Source: Bacteroidales bacterium (GTDB lineage Bacteria; Bacteroidota; Bacteroidia; Bacteroidales; UBA3663). Taken from it: a stretch of DNA of 57,883 nt. Shown piece after piece: positions 27,101 through 34,977 of this stretch. The stretch's first letter is position 1; each line of letters begins with the position of its first letter. Below the pieces are notes generated by a model. The model was not told the origin of the DNA. It made no database searches and worked only from the letters and a program-made list of their open reading frames with translations. Location of the stretch: NCBI GenBank assembly GCA_017618715.1, contig JAFZTS010000033.1:1-57883 (forward strand). Direction: 5' to 3'. Made by a program: the position numbers and the translations under genes.

Positions 27101-27391
27101 AGTCTTTCCGGCCACAGGAATCGTTTGCTCCTTGTAGCCGATGTAAGTCACCTTCAGAGTTGCTCCATTGGGAACATCCTGAATACTAAAGTTACCATCG
27201 ATGTCGGTGGTAGCGCCGTTGGTGGTTCCCACAACGATAACGTTCGCGCCAATGACAGGCTCTCCCATTTCGTCAACTACGGTACCCGTCACGGTCTTGG
27301 TCTGGGCAAAAACGAGCACACTGCTGAGGGCAAACGCCATCAACAGAGTTGCCAATCGACCCAGCCATGTCTTGCATGCACTGCTTCTCAT
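24137..27391 (-). CDS. SusC/RagA-family TonB-dependent transporter (pair 2)
   Basis: The 1084-residue protein has the same domain order as pair 1: signal peptide, CarboxypepD-reg-like domain, DELDEVVVIGYG, plug and beta-barrel, ending in VGANITF. The N-terminal third is nearly identical to pair 1, and the barrel diverges. It is the closest paralogue of the pair 1 transporter. It has its own promoter at 27465-27496. Confidence 0.95.
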   Translation of the reverse strand: MRSSACKTWLGRLATLLMAFALSSVLVFAQTKTVTGTVVDEMGEPVIGANVIVVGTTNGATTDIDGNFSIQDVPNGATLKVTYIGYKEQTIPVAGKTSFNIALAEDRDELDEVVVIGYGTVKKRDLTGAVASVSGDKLKANPVSNVAQALQGQLPGVSVTSQDGRPGASMAIRVRGGGSITQSNEPLFIVDGVQVSSIDDIPADNIESIDVLKDAASTAIYGASGANGVILITTKGAKEGKAVVKYSGYFQSKWNPELIETQSAYEHVYNTWSYLTLYGASYGRDVAKYYGLGSSNGNHLNDYKNVSVHNYVEDLMRTANTWNHDLSISGGTDKTKIYAAINYTDDEGIRINSGYKRMGANFKIDQKINKKLSVDFDLRYAKTDIVGNHFDNATSAYRYAPIDAEIIERYGTNDPNLLGMGSQNVEESYNPYTATQQYDYTREVYRIRARAGLTWEVFKGLRFRTELSGGRNWNESKTWDGGQVSGINSAKLEKSNGYNVRWVNTLNYEVPGLGKDHSVNLMVGDEIIGSKSNSSSYSGQGYPKEFTKTDAFGQITMNDVVNAKYEYSIGTPVHSTSFFGRANYGYKGRYLLTFTFRADGSSKFAPENHWAYFPAAAAAWRISDEPWMESTSDWLDNLKLRLSYGTSGADNINSGLWKGTWTTKSIIVDGETIVTYQPGSMKPNPSLMWETTTSRNLGLDFAFFNSRVRGSVDFYINNTTDLLMQVPCDASTGYDYQYDNVGETSNKGIELTLAYDLVRSKNFNLSISINHNFNKNNVEDLLDGALCDTHNGWASSMLLPYYDYIVREGEPVGTINGYKSAGYFTVDDFDYNASTGKYTLKDSQRGYATIGNYPSQLIALNAESDGTTVLPFPGAPKFVDEDKDGEPDQQILGHARAEHTGGFNITGNYKALDFSLGFTYQIGGKVYNANAMNAFKGDKDTAAGANRLYYAGKAYRYHSIDSAGDLVFDPSPEALRAINQDTKYSTMMSEYGVVNSEFIEDASYLRLNTMTIGYTLPLNWTKKIGVSNARIYVTGNNLFCLTGYSGLDPDVTTSASTGGFPTPGYDLNSYPKARTITVGANITF

Positions 27392-27464
27392 GTTTCGGAA
27401 AATAGTTAGTTAATAATATGTTAAAAATTTATCCTGTGTGCTATTAATACATTTTACTGCGGTG

Positions 27465-27496
27465 CAAAGATGATAAATATTTTTAATTTTTCCAAA
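27465..27496 (-). promoter_or_regulatory. promoter of SusC/SusD pair 2
   Basis: On the minus strand TTTG (27493-27496), a 20-bp spacer and CATCTTTG (27465-27472) are seen, followed by CACCG. The leader is about 65 nt. Confidence 0.7.
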
Positions 27497-27563
27497 TTTT
27501 TTCTATAAAAAGTATGATTTATCCCCCATTTTAACATCCGAAATGTCACAAACATATAAAAAA

Positions 27564-27596
27564 GGCTCCGACAGATAAGGAATTCTGTCGGAGACC
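27564..27596 (-). terminator. terminator after SusD pair 3
   Basis: A 9-bp stem CTCCGACAG/CTGTCGGAG with a 10-nt loop is followed on the minus strand by CCTTTTTT. It is a good intrinsic terminator 48 bp past the SusD stop. Confidence 0.85.
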
Positions 27597-27643
27597 AGAG
27601 GAATGTTATAAGGGGTGTTATGTATTACCTTTGTTCAAGCGTT

Positions 27644-29392
27644 TTACCAACCTGGATTCTGTGCTACCTCGGCATTGTTAAGGTCGATGGCATTCTGCGG
27701 GAAAGGACGGAGAATGCGCGGACAGCCATCGCTGCCGGTGAGGTTGCTCTGGTTGATGTCGTCCTCCTGATGAGCTTTCACGTATTCGATCAGCTTGTGG
27801 GTGCGCTTGAGGTCGGTCCAGCGTACACATTCGCCGAAGAGCTCGCAGGCACGCTCCTTGAGGATGAAGTCAACATTTACATCGGAAGCATTGACAGTCA
27901 TGGCATCCTCATAACCGGCCTTGACAGTGCCCGGGCGACGGCGCAATGTGTTGATATAGGTGGCTGCACCTGCGGCATTGCCCTGCTGGAGGGCGGCTTC
28001 GGCTGCAATCAGGTAGGCCTCGCCGAGACGGCAGAGGCTCACATCGTGCATCGAGCATGTGCTGTTGCGGTTGGCGATAGAGGTCGATGTATAGTCGTCG
28101 AACTTCTTCACGCAAGGCACGCCGAGGTCCATGTGACGACGGTCCTTGTAGGTAGCTGGCGAACCGTTGGATGGTGCGATGCCGCCATCGGCGATGGTCT
28201 TGGAGACGTAGCGGAGCTTGGCAAGCTGGCTCTCGCTCTTGGTAGCCTTCCATGCCTCGATGTCCTCATCCGTTGCCCACCAGGGTGCATAATAGTAGCA
28301 GATGTTCGAACTGGGATCATTGTAGTAATCGAAGTAGGAGGTGAGGGCCGTGGTCGTACCATCGCCATGGAATTCGAACATGAAGGTTTGCTCGTAACGA
28401 CCATCGCCACGGTCAAACTGATGATGTGCCCAAAGCAATGGGGCATAGCTGCCGTCGATGGCCTTGTTGTTGGGACACTCGGCGCCACCAAGGTAGGAAC
28501 CGAACTGGCTCATCAGTACCGAGCCATCGCTCTTGGGATTGGCAACTGACTCGTAGCTGTACTGCACCGTCCAGAAGAACTCTCCGCAAGACTCATTGGC
28601 GATATCGAAGGCATCTTCGATGGAGATGGATGGAGTTTCGCCGTTGATCGCAACCTTGGCATACTTCTCGGCATTGGCGAAGTCGCTCGACTGTGCGATG
28701 CTGGCTTCGATGCTCTCGTCACCCTGTCCATTGAGCCAGCCTCGAGTCAGATACGCCTTGGCAAGCAGGAAGTTGGCAGCACGCTTGTTGGCACGTGCCG
28801 AAGTTGCTGCGCTATAGTCCAGGAGGGCCGAACTGCTGACCGAAGCCTCAAGTTCGCTGATGATGAAGTCGTAGCACTCCTGCAACGAAGCACGTGGATG
28901 CTCCATCACGGCACCGCTATAGTATTCGTTGGAAAGCGGCACGCCACCGAACTGCTGGACGAGCTGGAAGTAGTACCAAGCGCGGACTACACGAGCCTCG
29001 GCTACATATTGAGCAACCTTCGGGCCGGTTTCGGTGGTCTCGCTGTAATAGATTACCGCATTGCAAAGCTGGATGCCCTTGTAGCAGTTGGTGTAGAAAT
29101 TCAGGATTGCACCATCGTCGGTGTTAACGGTATAATAGGTATAGACCACCGATTCGCTCTTGCCATCGCCGAAAAGATCGGTGCCACCAACGAAGACGTG
29201 GGGCGTAGTGTTGAAGATCTTGCGGAGCGAAGAGTACATCGAATTGGTCAGGCTCTCGAAGCCGGTGCTGGTTTTATAGAAACTGTCGGTTGACACACTG
29301 CTTCGGCTGTCCTGATCCAAAAAATCTGAGCAGCCTGTCGAGAGCAGGGTCATGGCGGCAAGTGCAAAAGCACCAATATATTTCTTGTTCAT
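27644..29392 (-). CDS. SusD/RagB-family glycan-binding lipoprotein (pair 3)
   Basis: The 582-residue lipoprotein (LLSTGC, Cys21) opens its mature part with SDFLDQDSRSSVST. The SusD core motif appears as EARVVRAWYYFQLVQQFGG near residue 150, and the C-terminal assembly segment ends in PQNAIDLNNAEVAQNPGW. It is clearly different from the SusD proteins of pairs 1 and 2, so pair 3 belongs to another SusD subfamily and should bind another ligand (inference). It follows its SusC with a 21-bp gap. Confidence 0.94.
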   Translation of the reverse strand: MNKKYIGAFALAAMTLLSTGCSDFLDQDSRSSVSTDSFYKTSTGFESLTNSMYSSLRKIFNTTPHVFVGGTDLFGDGKSESVVYTYYTVNTDDGAILNFYTNCYKGIQLCNAVIYYSETTETGPKVAQYVAEARVVRAWYYFQLVQQFGGVPLSNEYYSGAVMEHPRASLQECYDFIISELEASVSSSALLDYSAATSARANKRAANFLLAKAYLTRGWLNGQGDESIEASIAQSSDFANAEKYAKVAINGETPSISIEDAFDIANESCGEFFWTVQYSYESVANPKSDGSVLMSQFGSYLGGAECPNNKAIDGSYAPLLWAHHQFDRGDGRYEQTFMFEFHGDGTTTALTSYFDYYNDPSSNICYYYAPWWATDEDIEAWKATKSESQLAKLRYVSKTIADGGIAPSNGSPATYKDRRHMDLGVPCVKKFDDYTSTSIANRNSTCSMHDVSLCRLGEAYLIAAEAALQQGNAAGAATYINTLRRRPGTVKAGYEDAMTVNASDVNVDFILKERACELFGECVRWTDLKRTHKLIEYVKAHQEDDINQSNLTGSDGCPRILRPFPQNAIDLNNAEVAQNPGW

Positions 29393-29413
29393 ATTCTTTC
29401 CTTGTTAATTATA

Positions 29414-32400
29414 TTAGAACTTGAGGTTGATACCCACCTGATAGGTGCGAGAACTTACACCACCCTTACCATTGGTCACCGAAGCGTTGGCCCATTCGGG
29501 ATCGAAGCCTTCGTAATCCTTCACCCAGGTGAATGGGTTGATGATGTTGCAATAGACGCGGAGGCTCTGGATGCGCAGTTTCTGCATCCATGTGCCTGGG
29601 AAGGTGTAGCCGAGCGTGATGTTCTTGATGCGAACAAACGAGTTGTCAACAAAGTAGTACGAGTTGGCATCGTTGTCGGTGTTGAAGGCTGTGCCGCCAC
29701 CATTACCGTTGGTAGAGGTTGGGAAGGGCCAATAGCCATAATGTGTCTCCGTTGCGGTGGTCACACCGGCACTGGTCACCGAAGCATCGGTGATCTTGTT
29801 AAGGCCGGAAATAATTTCGAAAGCCGATGGATCCTTGATTACGGGAGCACCTGCGGGGATGTAGTAATCAATCTTGAGGTGCTGGGTGCCACGTGAACCG
29901 TAACGGCAGAACTCACGCATGAATGGAGAATAGACGGTGCCGCCCATGCTGGCATAAACCGACATCGAGAAGTCCCAGTTCTTGTAGGCAACACTGGTGT
30001 TGAACGAGCCCGTCCATGTGGGGCTGGCATGACCGAGGATCTGACGGTCGCTGGCGTTGATGACACCATCGTTGTTGATATCCTCATAGATGACCTCGCC
30101 TTCGTGAACAGTTGGGATGCTGCTGTCGGTGCAAGCCTTCTTGGCATATTCGAGGTCGGCGATGCCCATGATTTTGTAGCCATAGACTACGTCGATATCA
30201 TGGCCGATAAACCACTTGTTGCCCACAAGGTCCTCTTTGCCGCCATTCAGCTCGACGATGCTGTTGACGTTGCGACCGTAGGTGAAGGTCGTTTCCCAAC
30301 GCCAGTCGCGCGTTTGCACATTGAGCGTGTTGAGGGTGATCTCGACACCACGGTTGCGAACCTTGCCGACGTTGCTCACGATGGCACCGGTGCTGGAACC
30401 CATTTCGAGCGGGGTCTTGAGGTCCATGAGCAGGTCTTCTGAGTTACGTTCATAGAAGTCAACGCTGCCGTTGATGCGGTTGTTGATGAAACCGAAGTCG
30501 AGACCGACGTTGAACTCCTTGGTCTTCTCCCAGGTCAGTGCGCCGTTCGAAAGAGCATAGCCGTAACCATTGGCCACGGTATTGCCGAAGTTGTAGTAGT
30601 ACTTGGTGTCGGCCATCGACAGGGTCTGATAGGCACCCACACCAGCGTTGTTACCGGTCACACCGTAGCTCAAACGGAACTTGAGGTTCGAGAGCCAATC
30701 CTGGGTGCCCTCCATGAAGGCCTCGTCGTTGATACGCCAGGCAATGGCAGCCGATGGGAACATACCCCAGCGGTTGTCCTTGGCAAACTTGCTCGAACCA
30801 TCCCAACGGGAGCTCACGGTGATGAGGTAACGGTTACGATAGCTATAGTTGACACGTGCTACCCAAGAGAGCATCTGGATGCGTGAATAGCTCGACCAGG
30901 CATCCTCAATGGTGCCAGAGCCCCAGTTGTACCAATATACATCGAAGGGCATGTTGGTCGATTTGTCATAATTGGAGTTCACCTTGTCATCATAGACCGA
31001 GAAGAGACCCAGCACGTTGAGGCTGTGCTCATCGTCGCGGCCGAAGGTCTTGACAAAGTTGGCTTGGGTATCCCAAGTGTAGGAGAAGTTATCGGTGTTG
31101 GTCTGCTCCGACTGGTTGCCGTTGCCACCGCGTACCTGCGTCTGTGCACCATAGAAGACGCCATGATCGGTCTTCTGATAAGAGGGCGAGAAGGTGGTCT
31201 TGAGAATGACTTCCTTGATGGGAGAGTACTGCAGATAGATGTTGCCGAGGGCATTGTAGCTGCGCGTGTTGTCGGTCGAATTCTCACGATCGACAATCGG
31301 GTTGATGGTCGAGGTTGGGCCACCACCATCGGGGTACATCACGGCATCTTTGCCTGGCTGGTAAATGGGATCACCTGCCTTGTAGCTGCCATCGGTTGCA
31401 TCCTCGGTATAGCGTGCCATCATGATGGGCGCCATAAGGAAGGCGTTGTTGACGGCATTTCTCGAACCGCTGCTCTTCAACGAAGTGGCCAAGTTGAACG
31501 AGATACCTGCCGACCAGTTGTCATTGACCTTGTGATCTACCGAACCCTTGAGGTTCCAGCGCTCGTAGGCATCATAAAGCACGCCTTCTTCAGTCTGATA
31601 ACCGAGGCCGATACGGTAGCTGATATCCTTGGCATTGCCGGTGATCGAGATGAAATGGTTCTGCTGCTGGCCGTCGCGGGTGGCTTCGTCATTGGCCCAA
31701 TCGGTGTAGTCGCCATTCTTGTACATGCGCTGGATCACTTCCGAACCTGCGCCCCATACGTTCTTATAGTTACCGAGCGACATGTCCCAGGTCTGGGTGC
31801 CATCGGCAGCCTGCTTCGATGAGAGATAACGGCTGAAACGATATTTCATGAATTCTTCGCCAGTCATGAAGTCGGGCATGTTGGCCACGGTCTTCCAGCC
31901 ATAATAGCCATCATAGGAGATGGTAGCCTTCGAACCGGCGACAGCACCCTTCTTGGTGGTAATCATCACGACGCCGTTGGTGGCACGCGAACCGTAGATA
32001 GCTGTCGATGAGGCATCCTTCAAGATATCCACCTTCTCGATGTCGGCGGGGTTGAGGAAGTCCATGTTGTCGCACACGATACCATCAATCACGTAGAGTG
32101 GGGTTGTAGCATCACCGAGGGTAGATTTACCACGGATTTGGATGCTCATACCGTCACCTGCGCGGCTTGACGACTGGGTGATGTTCACGCCAGGTATCTG
32201 GCCCTGCAAGGACTGCATCACCGAGGTGGTACCCTTGGCCTGAATGTTCTCAGCCTTCACCGAGCCGATGGCACCGGTAAGGTCGCTCTTCTTGACAACG
32301 CCGTAACCTACTACTACGACATCATCGAGTTGTTGGCTGTCCTCCATGAGGACAATCTTCACTTTGGATTGTCCGGCCAATGCCACCTCCTGGCTGATAT

Positions 32401-32656
32401 AGCCAATGAAAGAGACTTTCAGCGTGGCGTTGTCCGGCACGTCGGTAATCGAAAAGTTACCATCTAAGTCGGTAACAGCACCGTTGGTAGTGCCTGCCAC
32501 GATGACATTAGCTCCAAGTACTGGCTCTCCGTAATTATCAACTACGGTACCAGTCACTGTCTTGGTCTGGGCAAAAACAATTGCACTGCCAACGACAAAA
32601 GCCACCAGCAGAGATGTCATTCGACCCAGCCATGTCTTGCATGTACTGCTTCTCAT
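29414..32656 (-). CDS. SusC/RagA-family TonB-dependent transporter (pair 3)
   Basis: This 1080-residue TonB-dependent transporter has the start MRSSTCKTWLGR and leader of the other two SusC proteins, a CarboxypepD-reg-like domain, a variant TonB box (DDVVVVGYG), a plug with GVNITQSSSRAGDGMSI, and a barrel ending in VGINLKF. Beyond the leader and first domain it is more distant from pairs 1 and 2. It is the first SusC read from the minus-strand promoter side of the cluster. Confidence 0.95.
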   Translation of the reverse strand: MRSSTCKTWLGRMTSLLVAFVVGSAIVFAQTKTVTGTVVDNYGEPVLGANVIVAGTTNGAVTDLDGNFSITDVPDNATLKVSFIGYISQEVALAGQSKVKIVLMEDSQQLDDVVVVGYGVVKKSDLTGAIGSVKAENIQAKGTTSVMQSLQGQIPGVNITQSSSRAGDGMSIQIRGKSTLGDATTPLYVIDGIVCDNMDFLNPADIEKVDILKDASSTAIYGSRATNGVVMITTKKGAVAGSKATISYDGYYGWKTVANMPDFMTGEEFMKYRFSRYLSSKQAADGTQTWDMSLGNYKNVWGAGSEVIQRMYKNGDYTDWANDEATRDGQQQNHFISITGNAKDISYRIGLGYQTEEGVLYDAYERWNLKGSVDHKVNDNWSAGISFNLATSLKSSGSRNAVNNAFLMAPIMMARYTEDATDGSYKAGDPIYQPGKDAVMYPDGGGPTSTINPIVDRENSTDNTRSYNALGNIYLQYSPIKEVILKTTFSPSYQKTDHGVFYGAQTQVRGGNGNQSEQTNTDNFSYTWDTQANFVKTFGRDDEHSLNVLGLFSVYDDKVNSNYDKSTNMPFDVYWYNWGSGTIEDAWSSYSRIQMLSWVARVNYSYRNRYLITVSSRWDGSSKFAKDNRWGMFPSAAIAWRINDEAFMEGTQDWLSNLKFRLSYGVTGNNAGVGAYQTLSMADTKYYYNFGNTVANGYGYALSNGALTWEKTKEFNVGLDFGFINNRINGSVDFYERNSEDLLMDLKTPLEMGSSTGAIVSNVGKVRNRGVEITLNTLNVQTRDWRWETTFTYGRNVNSIVELNGGKEDLVGNKWFIGHDIDVVYGYKIMGIADLEYAKKACTDSSIPTVHEGEVIYEDINNDGVINASDRQILGHASPTWTGSFNTSVAYKNWDFSMSVYASMGGTVYSPFMREFCRYGSRGTQHLKIDYYIPAGAPVIKDPSAFEIISGLNKITDASVTSAGVTTATETHYGYWPFPTSTNGNGGGTAFNTDNDANSYYFVDNSFVRIKNITLGYTFPGTWMQKLRIQSLRVYCNIINPFTWVKDYEGFDPEWANASVTNGKGGVSSRTYQVGINLKF

Positions 32657-32764
32657 GTTGAAATTAATTAGTTAGTAAATAGTATTTGTGTTTATAATTT
32701 TGTGTTGAATCAAAATACGAAAAATCGTCAATGATGCGTGCCTAAAGGATATGTGTTAGCGGTG

Positions 32765-32796
32765 CAAAGATACAGGGATTATTTGTTAATTCCAAA
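32765..32796 (-). promoter_or_regulatory. promoter of SusC/SusD pair 3
   Basis: On the minus strand TTTG (32793-32796), a 20-bp spacer and a perfect TATCTTTG (32765-32772) are followed by CACCG. The leader is about 100 nt. The spacing and flanks match the pair 2 promoter. Confidence 0.8.
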
Positions 32797-32891
32797 TTTT
32801 TAGACAAAAAAGTATATAAGAAAAACGTTTTTGTGCTAAAAAAATATAATAATGTGTAAAAATCTTGATAAATAAACATTAGAATAGTTGA

Positions 32892-32926
32892 AAGACACGG
32901 AAATTGTATCAGCGTTTCCGTGTCTT
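32892..32926 (-). terminator. terminator after the GH105 gene
   Basis: A 12-bp perfect stem (AAGACACGGAAA with its complement) with an 11-nt loop lies 20 bp past the GH105 stop. The T-run is weak. Confidence 0.65.
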
Positions 32927-32946
32927 CCAATAAGATTACTGTTTTA

Positions 32947-34344
32947 TTATCCGAAAACCTCACCCTCGCTCACGTCTTCGCTGAAGATGGGCTGGTCGGT
33001 CTTCTGCTCCTTGGGATAGAAATGGACGGCCGAATCGTTCATCTTGGGCCAGGTGGTGTTGAGCATTCGGATGACTTCGGAGCCTGCCCAAAGTGTGGGA
33101 CCATAACCATGGAAGGCCATCACATGTACGGGACGATAGGCGTAGAACGCAGGATCGAAGCCCATGCCGGTGCCCACGCAGCATTTCTCAACCTGTCCGA
33201 GTTCGTTGACGCACGTTGTCACGGCATTCCATGCGAGCAGCACCTGAGCACCATAGGCCAACGGATCGACCCATCCTTCGTTGATGGCATGGGCGATACA
33301 ATAGGTGTAGATGGCCGTGCAGCTCGACTCCAGATAGGTGTCGTTGCGGTCGAGCAGTTGGTGCCACAGACCGGTATGATCCTGCAGGCGACTGAGGCCC
33401 TCGATGTGCTGACGCAGAAGGTCAAGCACGAAGGGTCGTTCCTTGTGATTGGCGGGCAGGTTGTCCAGCACTTCACAAAGCGTGAGGATAGCCCAGCCGT
33501 TGCAACGACCCCAATGGAAATTCGGATGTGGAGTCATGCCTTCGACCCAACCGTGACGGAACAGTTGCACTTCGGGTACCCACATCTTGTCCTTGAAGAG
33601 ATGCAGTTGGCGGATAGCCTCGTTGGTGTAACGTGTGTCCTTGGTATAGCTGCCATACCATGCAAGGGCGGGGATGGCCATATACATGTCGTCGAGCCAC
33701 ACGGTGTTGTGGTGTGGGCGATTGCGGGCGTAGGTGCCGTCGGCCAGACGATACTCTTTATTGACAATGAAGTCCATATAACGGGCAATCATAGGCTCGT
33801 AGGCCTCATCCTTTTGCCCTCGCATCTGCAAACGGATAAGCGAGGCGGCCATCGCTCCGCAATCGTCGAGGGCGGCGGGACGCAGCACACGGCGCATCTC
33901 GCCATCGAACATCGGATTGTCGGCGAACTTGTCAGCCACCTTGGGCGCCAATTCGGCAAGCACGCCGGCCCTGTCAGTCACGAAACGCAGGTAAGCCTCG
34001 TCGCCCGTGATCTTATAAGCCGAAAGGGCTGCCGAATAGGCCACGCCACACTCATAACTGGTGAGACGGAAACGTCCGCGAACGAGGCGCAATGAATCGT
34101 CGTACTGTGCCGGCATACCTTCGCTGATATAATCAAGCACACGATCCATCACCGCTTTGATGTCGGCCTCCTGCGGCACACCGTAAGGGGTGTCATAGTT
34201 GGGCTGCATGAGGTGGAGGGGCGTGTTGGTGTCGTTGATTTCTGTCGCAGATTCAGCAGTCTGGCGCTGTTCCTCTGTCGCACATGCCGAAAGCAGGACA
34301 ATTACCGCTGTGGCAAGGCTCAATAGCTTACTGAAATGATTCAT
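32947..34344 (-). CDS. GH105 unsaturated rhamnogalacturonyl/uronyl hydrolase, lipoprotein
   Basis: The chosen start at 34344 gives a lipoprotein signal (VLLSAC, Cys21) and 465 residues; the longer frame to 34524 has no signal and covers the promoter. The sequence matches the (alpha/alpha)6 GH105/YteR family, with FRLTSYECGV, WLDDMYMAIPALAWYG, FHWGRCNGWAILTL and GLWHQLLDRNDTYLESS. The Asp in WLDDMYM and the Asp and Trp elsewhere are candidate active-site residues. GH105 removes the unsaturated uronic acid left on rhamnogalacturonan oligosaccharides by lyases (family knowledge). It is transcribed alone, divergently from rhaM. Confidence 0.9.
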   Translation of the reverse strand: MNHFSKLLSLATAVIVLLSACATEEQRQTAESATEINDTNTPLHLMQPNYDTPYGVPQEADIKAVMDRVLDYISEGMPAQYDDSLRLVRGRFRLTSYECGVAYSAALSAYKITGDEAYLRFVTDRAGVLAELAPKVADKFADNPMFDGEMRRVLRPAALDDCGAMAASLIRLQMRGQKDEAYEPMIARYMDFIVNKEYRLADGTYARNRPHHNTVWLDDMYMAIPALAWYGSYTKDTRYTNEAIRQLHLFKDKMWVPEVQLFRHGWVEGMTPHPNFHWGRCNGWAILTLCEVLDNLPANHKERPFVLDLLRQHIEGLSRLQDHTGLWHQLLDRNDTYLESSCTAIYTYCIAHAINEGWVDPLAYGAQVLLAWNAVTTCVNELGQVEKCCVGTGMGFDPAFYAYRPVHVMAFHGYGPTLWAGSEVIRMLNTTWPKMNDSAVHFYPKEQKTDQPIFSEDVSEGEVFG

Positions 34345-34364
34345 AATGCGGGTATTTATGCTTG

Positions 34365-34396
34365 CAAAAATCGCGAATATTTTCCGTATCTCCAAA
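34365..34396 (-). promoter_or_regulatory. promoter of the GH105 gene
   Basis: On the minus strand TTTG (34393-34396), a 20-bp spacer and GATTTTTG (34365-34372) are seen. The element is about 20 bp upstream of the ATG at 34344 and supports that start. Confidence 0.55.
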
Positions 34397-34514
34397 TTTT
34401 CATGTCGTTTTTTGTGTTTTGCAAACCCATTTCGCTGCGATGCGGCATTTTTTGCTCCTTTTTTCACACGAAATGGATGTCGAAAGGGTATGGAAGCGGT
34501 TTTCGGTCTGAAAA

Positions 34515-34546
34515 TTTGGAACAAACGAAAATATCCCTTATCTTTG
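34515..34546 (+). promoter_or_regulatory. promoter of rhaM and the DUF5060 gene
   Basis: TTTG (34515-34518), a 20-bp spacer and a perfect TATCTTTG (34539-34546) followed by CAGCG. The transcription start would fall at the beginning of the 9-bp repeat array, so the array would be the 5' leader of the mRNA. Confidence 0.8.
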
Positions 34547-34555
34547 CAGCGATAA

Positions 34556-34618
34556 TCCGAATCCTCCGAGTACTCCGATTATTCCGAGTTCTCCGATTAT
34601 TCCGAGTCCTCCGACCCC
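34556..34618. repeat. seven-unit 9-bp tandem repeat (TCCGANNNN)
   Basis: Units read TCCGAATCC, TCCGAGTAC, TCCGATTAT, TCCGAGTTC, TCCGATTAT, TCCGAGTCC and TCCGACCCC. The array occupies the predicted 5' leader of rhaM, ending 24 bp before its start codon. Confidence 0.9.
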
Positions 34619-34642
34619 ACTAACCCCCAAAAAACCATTCCC

Positions 34643-34957
34643 ATGAGAAGAGAAGCATTCAAGATGTTCCTGAATCCAGGACAAAAGGAAGAGTACAAGC
34701 GTCGTCACGCCAACCTGTTTCCCGAATTACGCCGTCTGTTGAGCGAGAGCGGCGTGCGCAACTATAGCATCTACCTTGATGAAGACACCAACACGCTCTA
34801 TGCCTACCAGGAGCTCGAAGGCGAAGGCGGCAGCCAGGACCTTGGCGCTACAGAGATTTGCCAGAAGTGGTGGGCCTATATGGCTGACATCATGAAGACC
34901 AATCCCGACAACTCGCCCGTCAGCATCCCCCTGCCCGAGATGTTCCACATGGATTGA
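34643..34957 (+). CDS. rhaM: L-rhamnose mutarotase
   Basis: The 104-residue protein matches RhaM in length and motifs: EYKRRHANLFPEL with the active-site His22, NYSIYLD, and the C-terminal CQKWWAYMADIM and NPDNSPVS blocks. It interconverts alpha- and beta-L-rhamnose in the cytoplasm, feeding rhamnose isomerase (family knowledge). No other rhamnose catabolism gene is in the window. Its presence supports a rhamnose-containing polymer such as rhamnogalacturonan as the cluster substrate. Its stop is 20 bp before the next start, so both are one transcription unit. Confidence 0.95.
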   Translation: MRREAFKMFLNPGQKEEYKRRHANLFPELRRLLSESGVRNYSIYLDEDTNTLYAYQELEGEGGSQDLGATEICQKWWAYMADIMKTNPDNSPVSIPLPEMFHMD

Positions 34958-34977
34958 TAAAACTACGTGACAAAAAC

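Noticed and set aside
16145..32656. Phase-variable shuffling of the three SusC genes
   Set aside because: The shared 5' ends would allow it, but all genes point the same way and no inverted repeats or recombinase gene are seen here.
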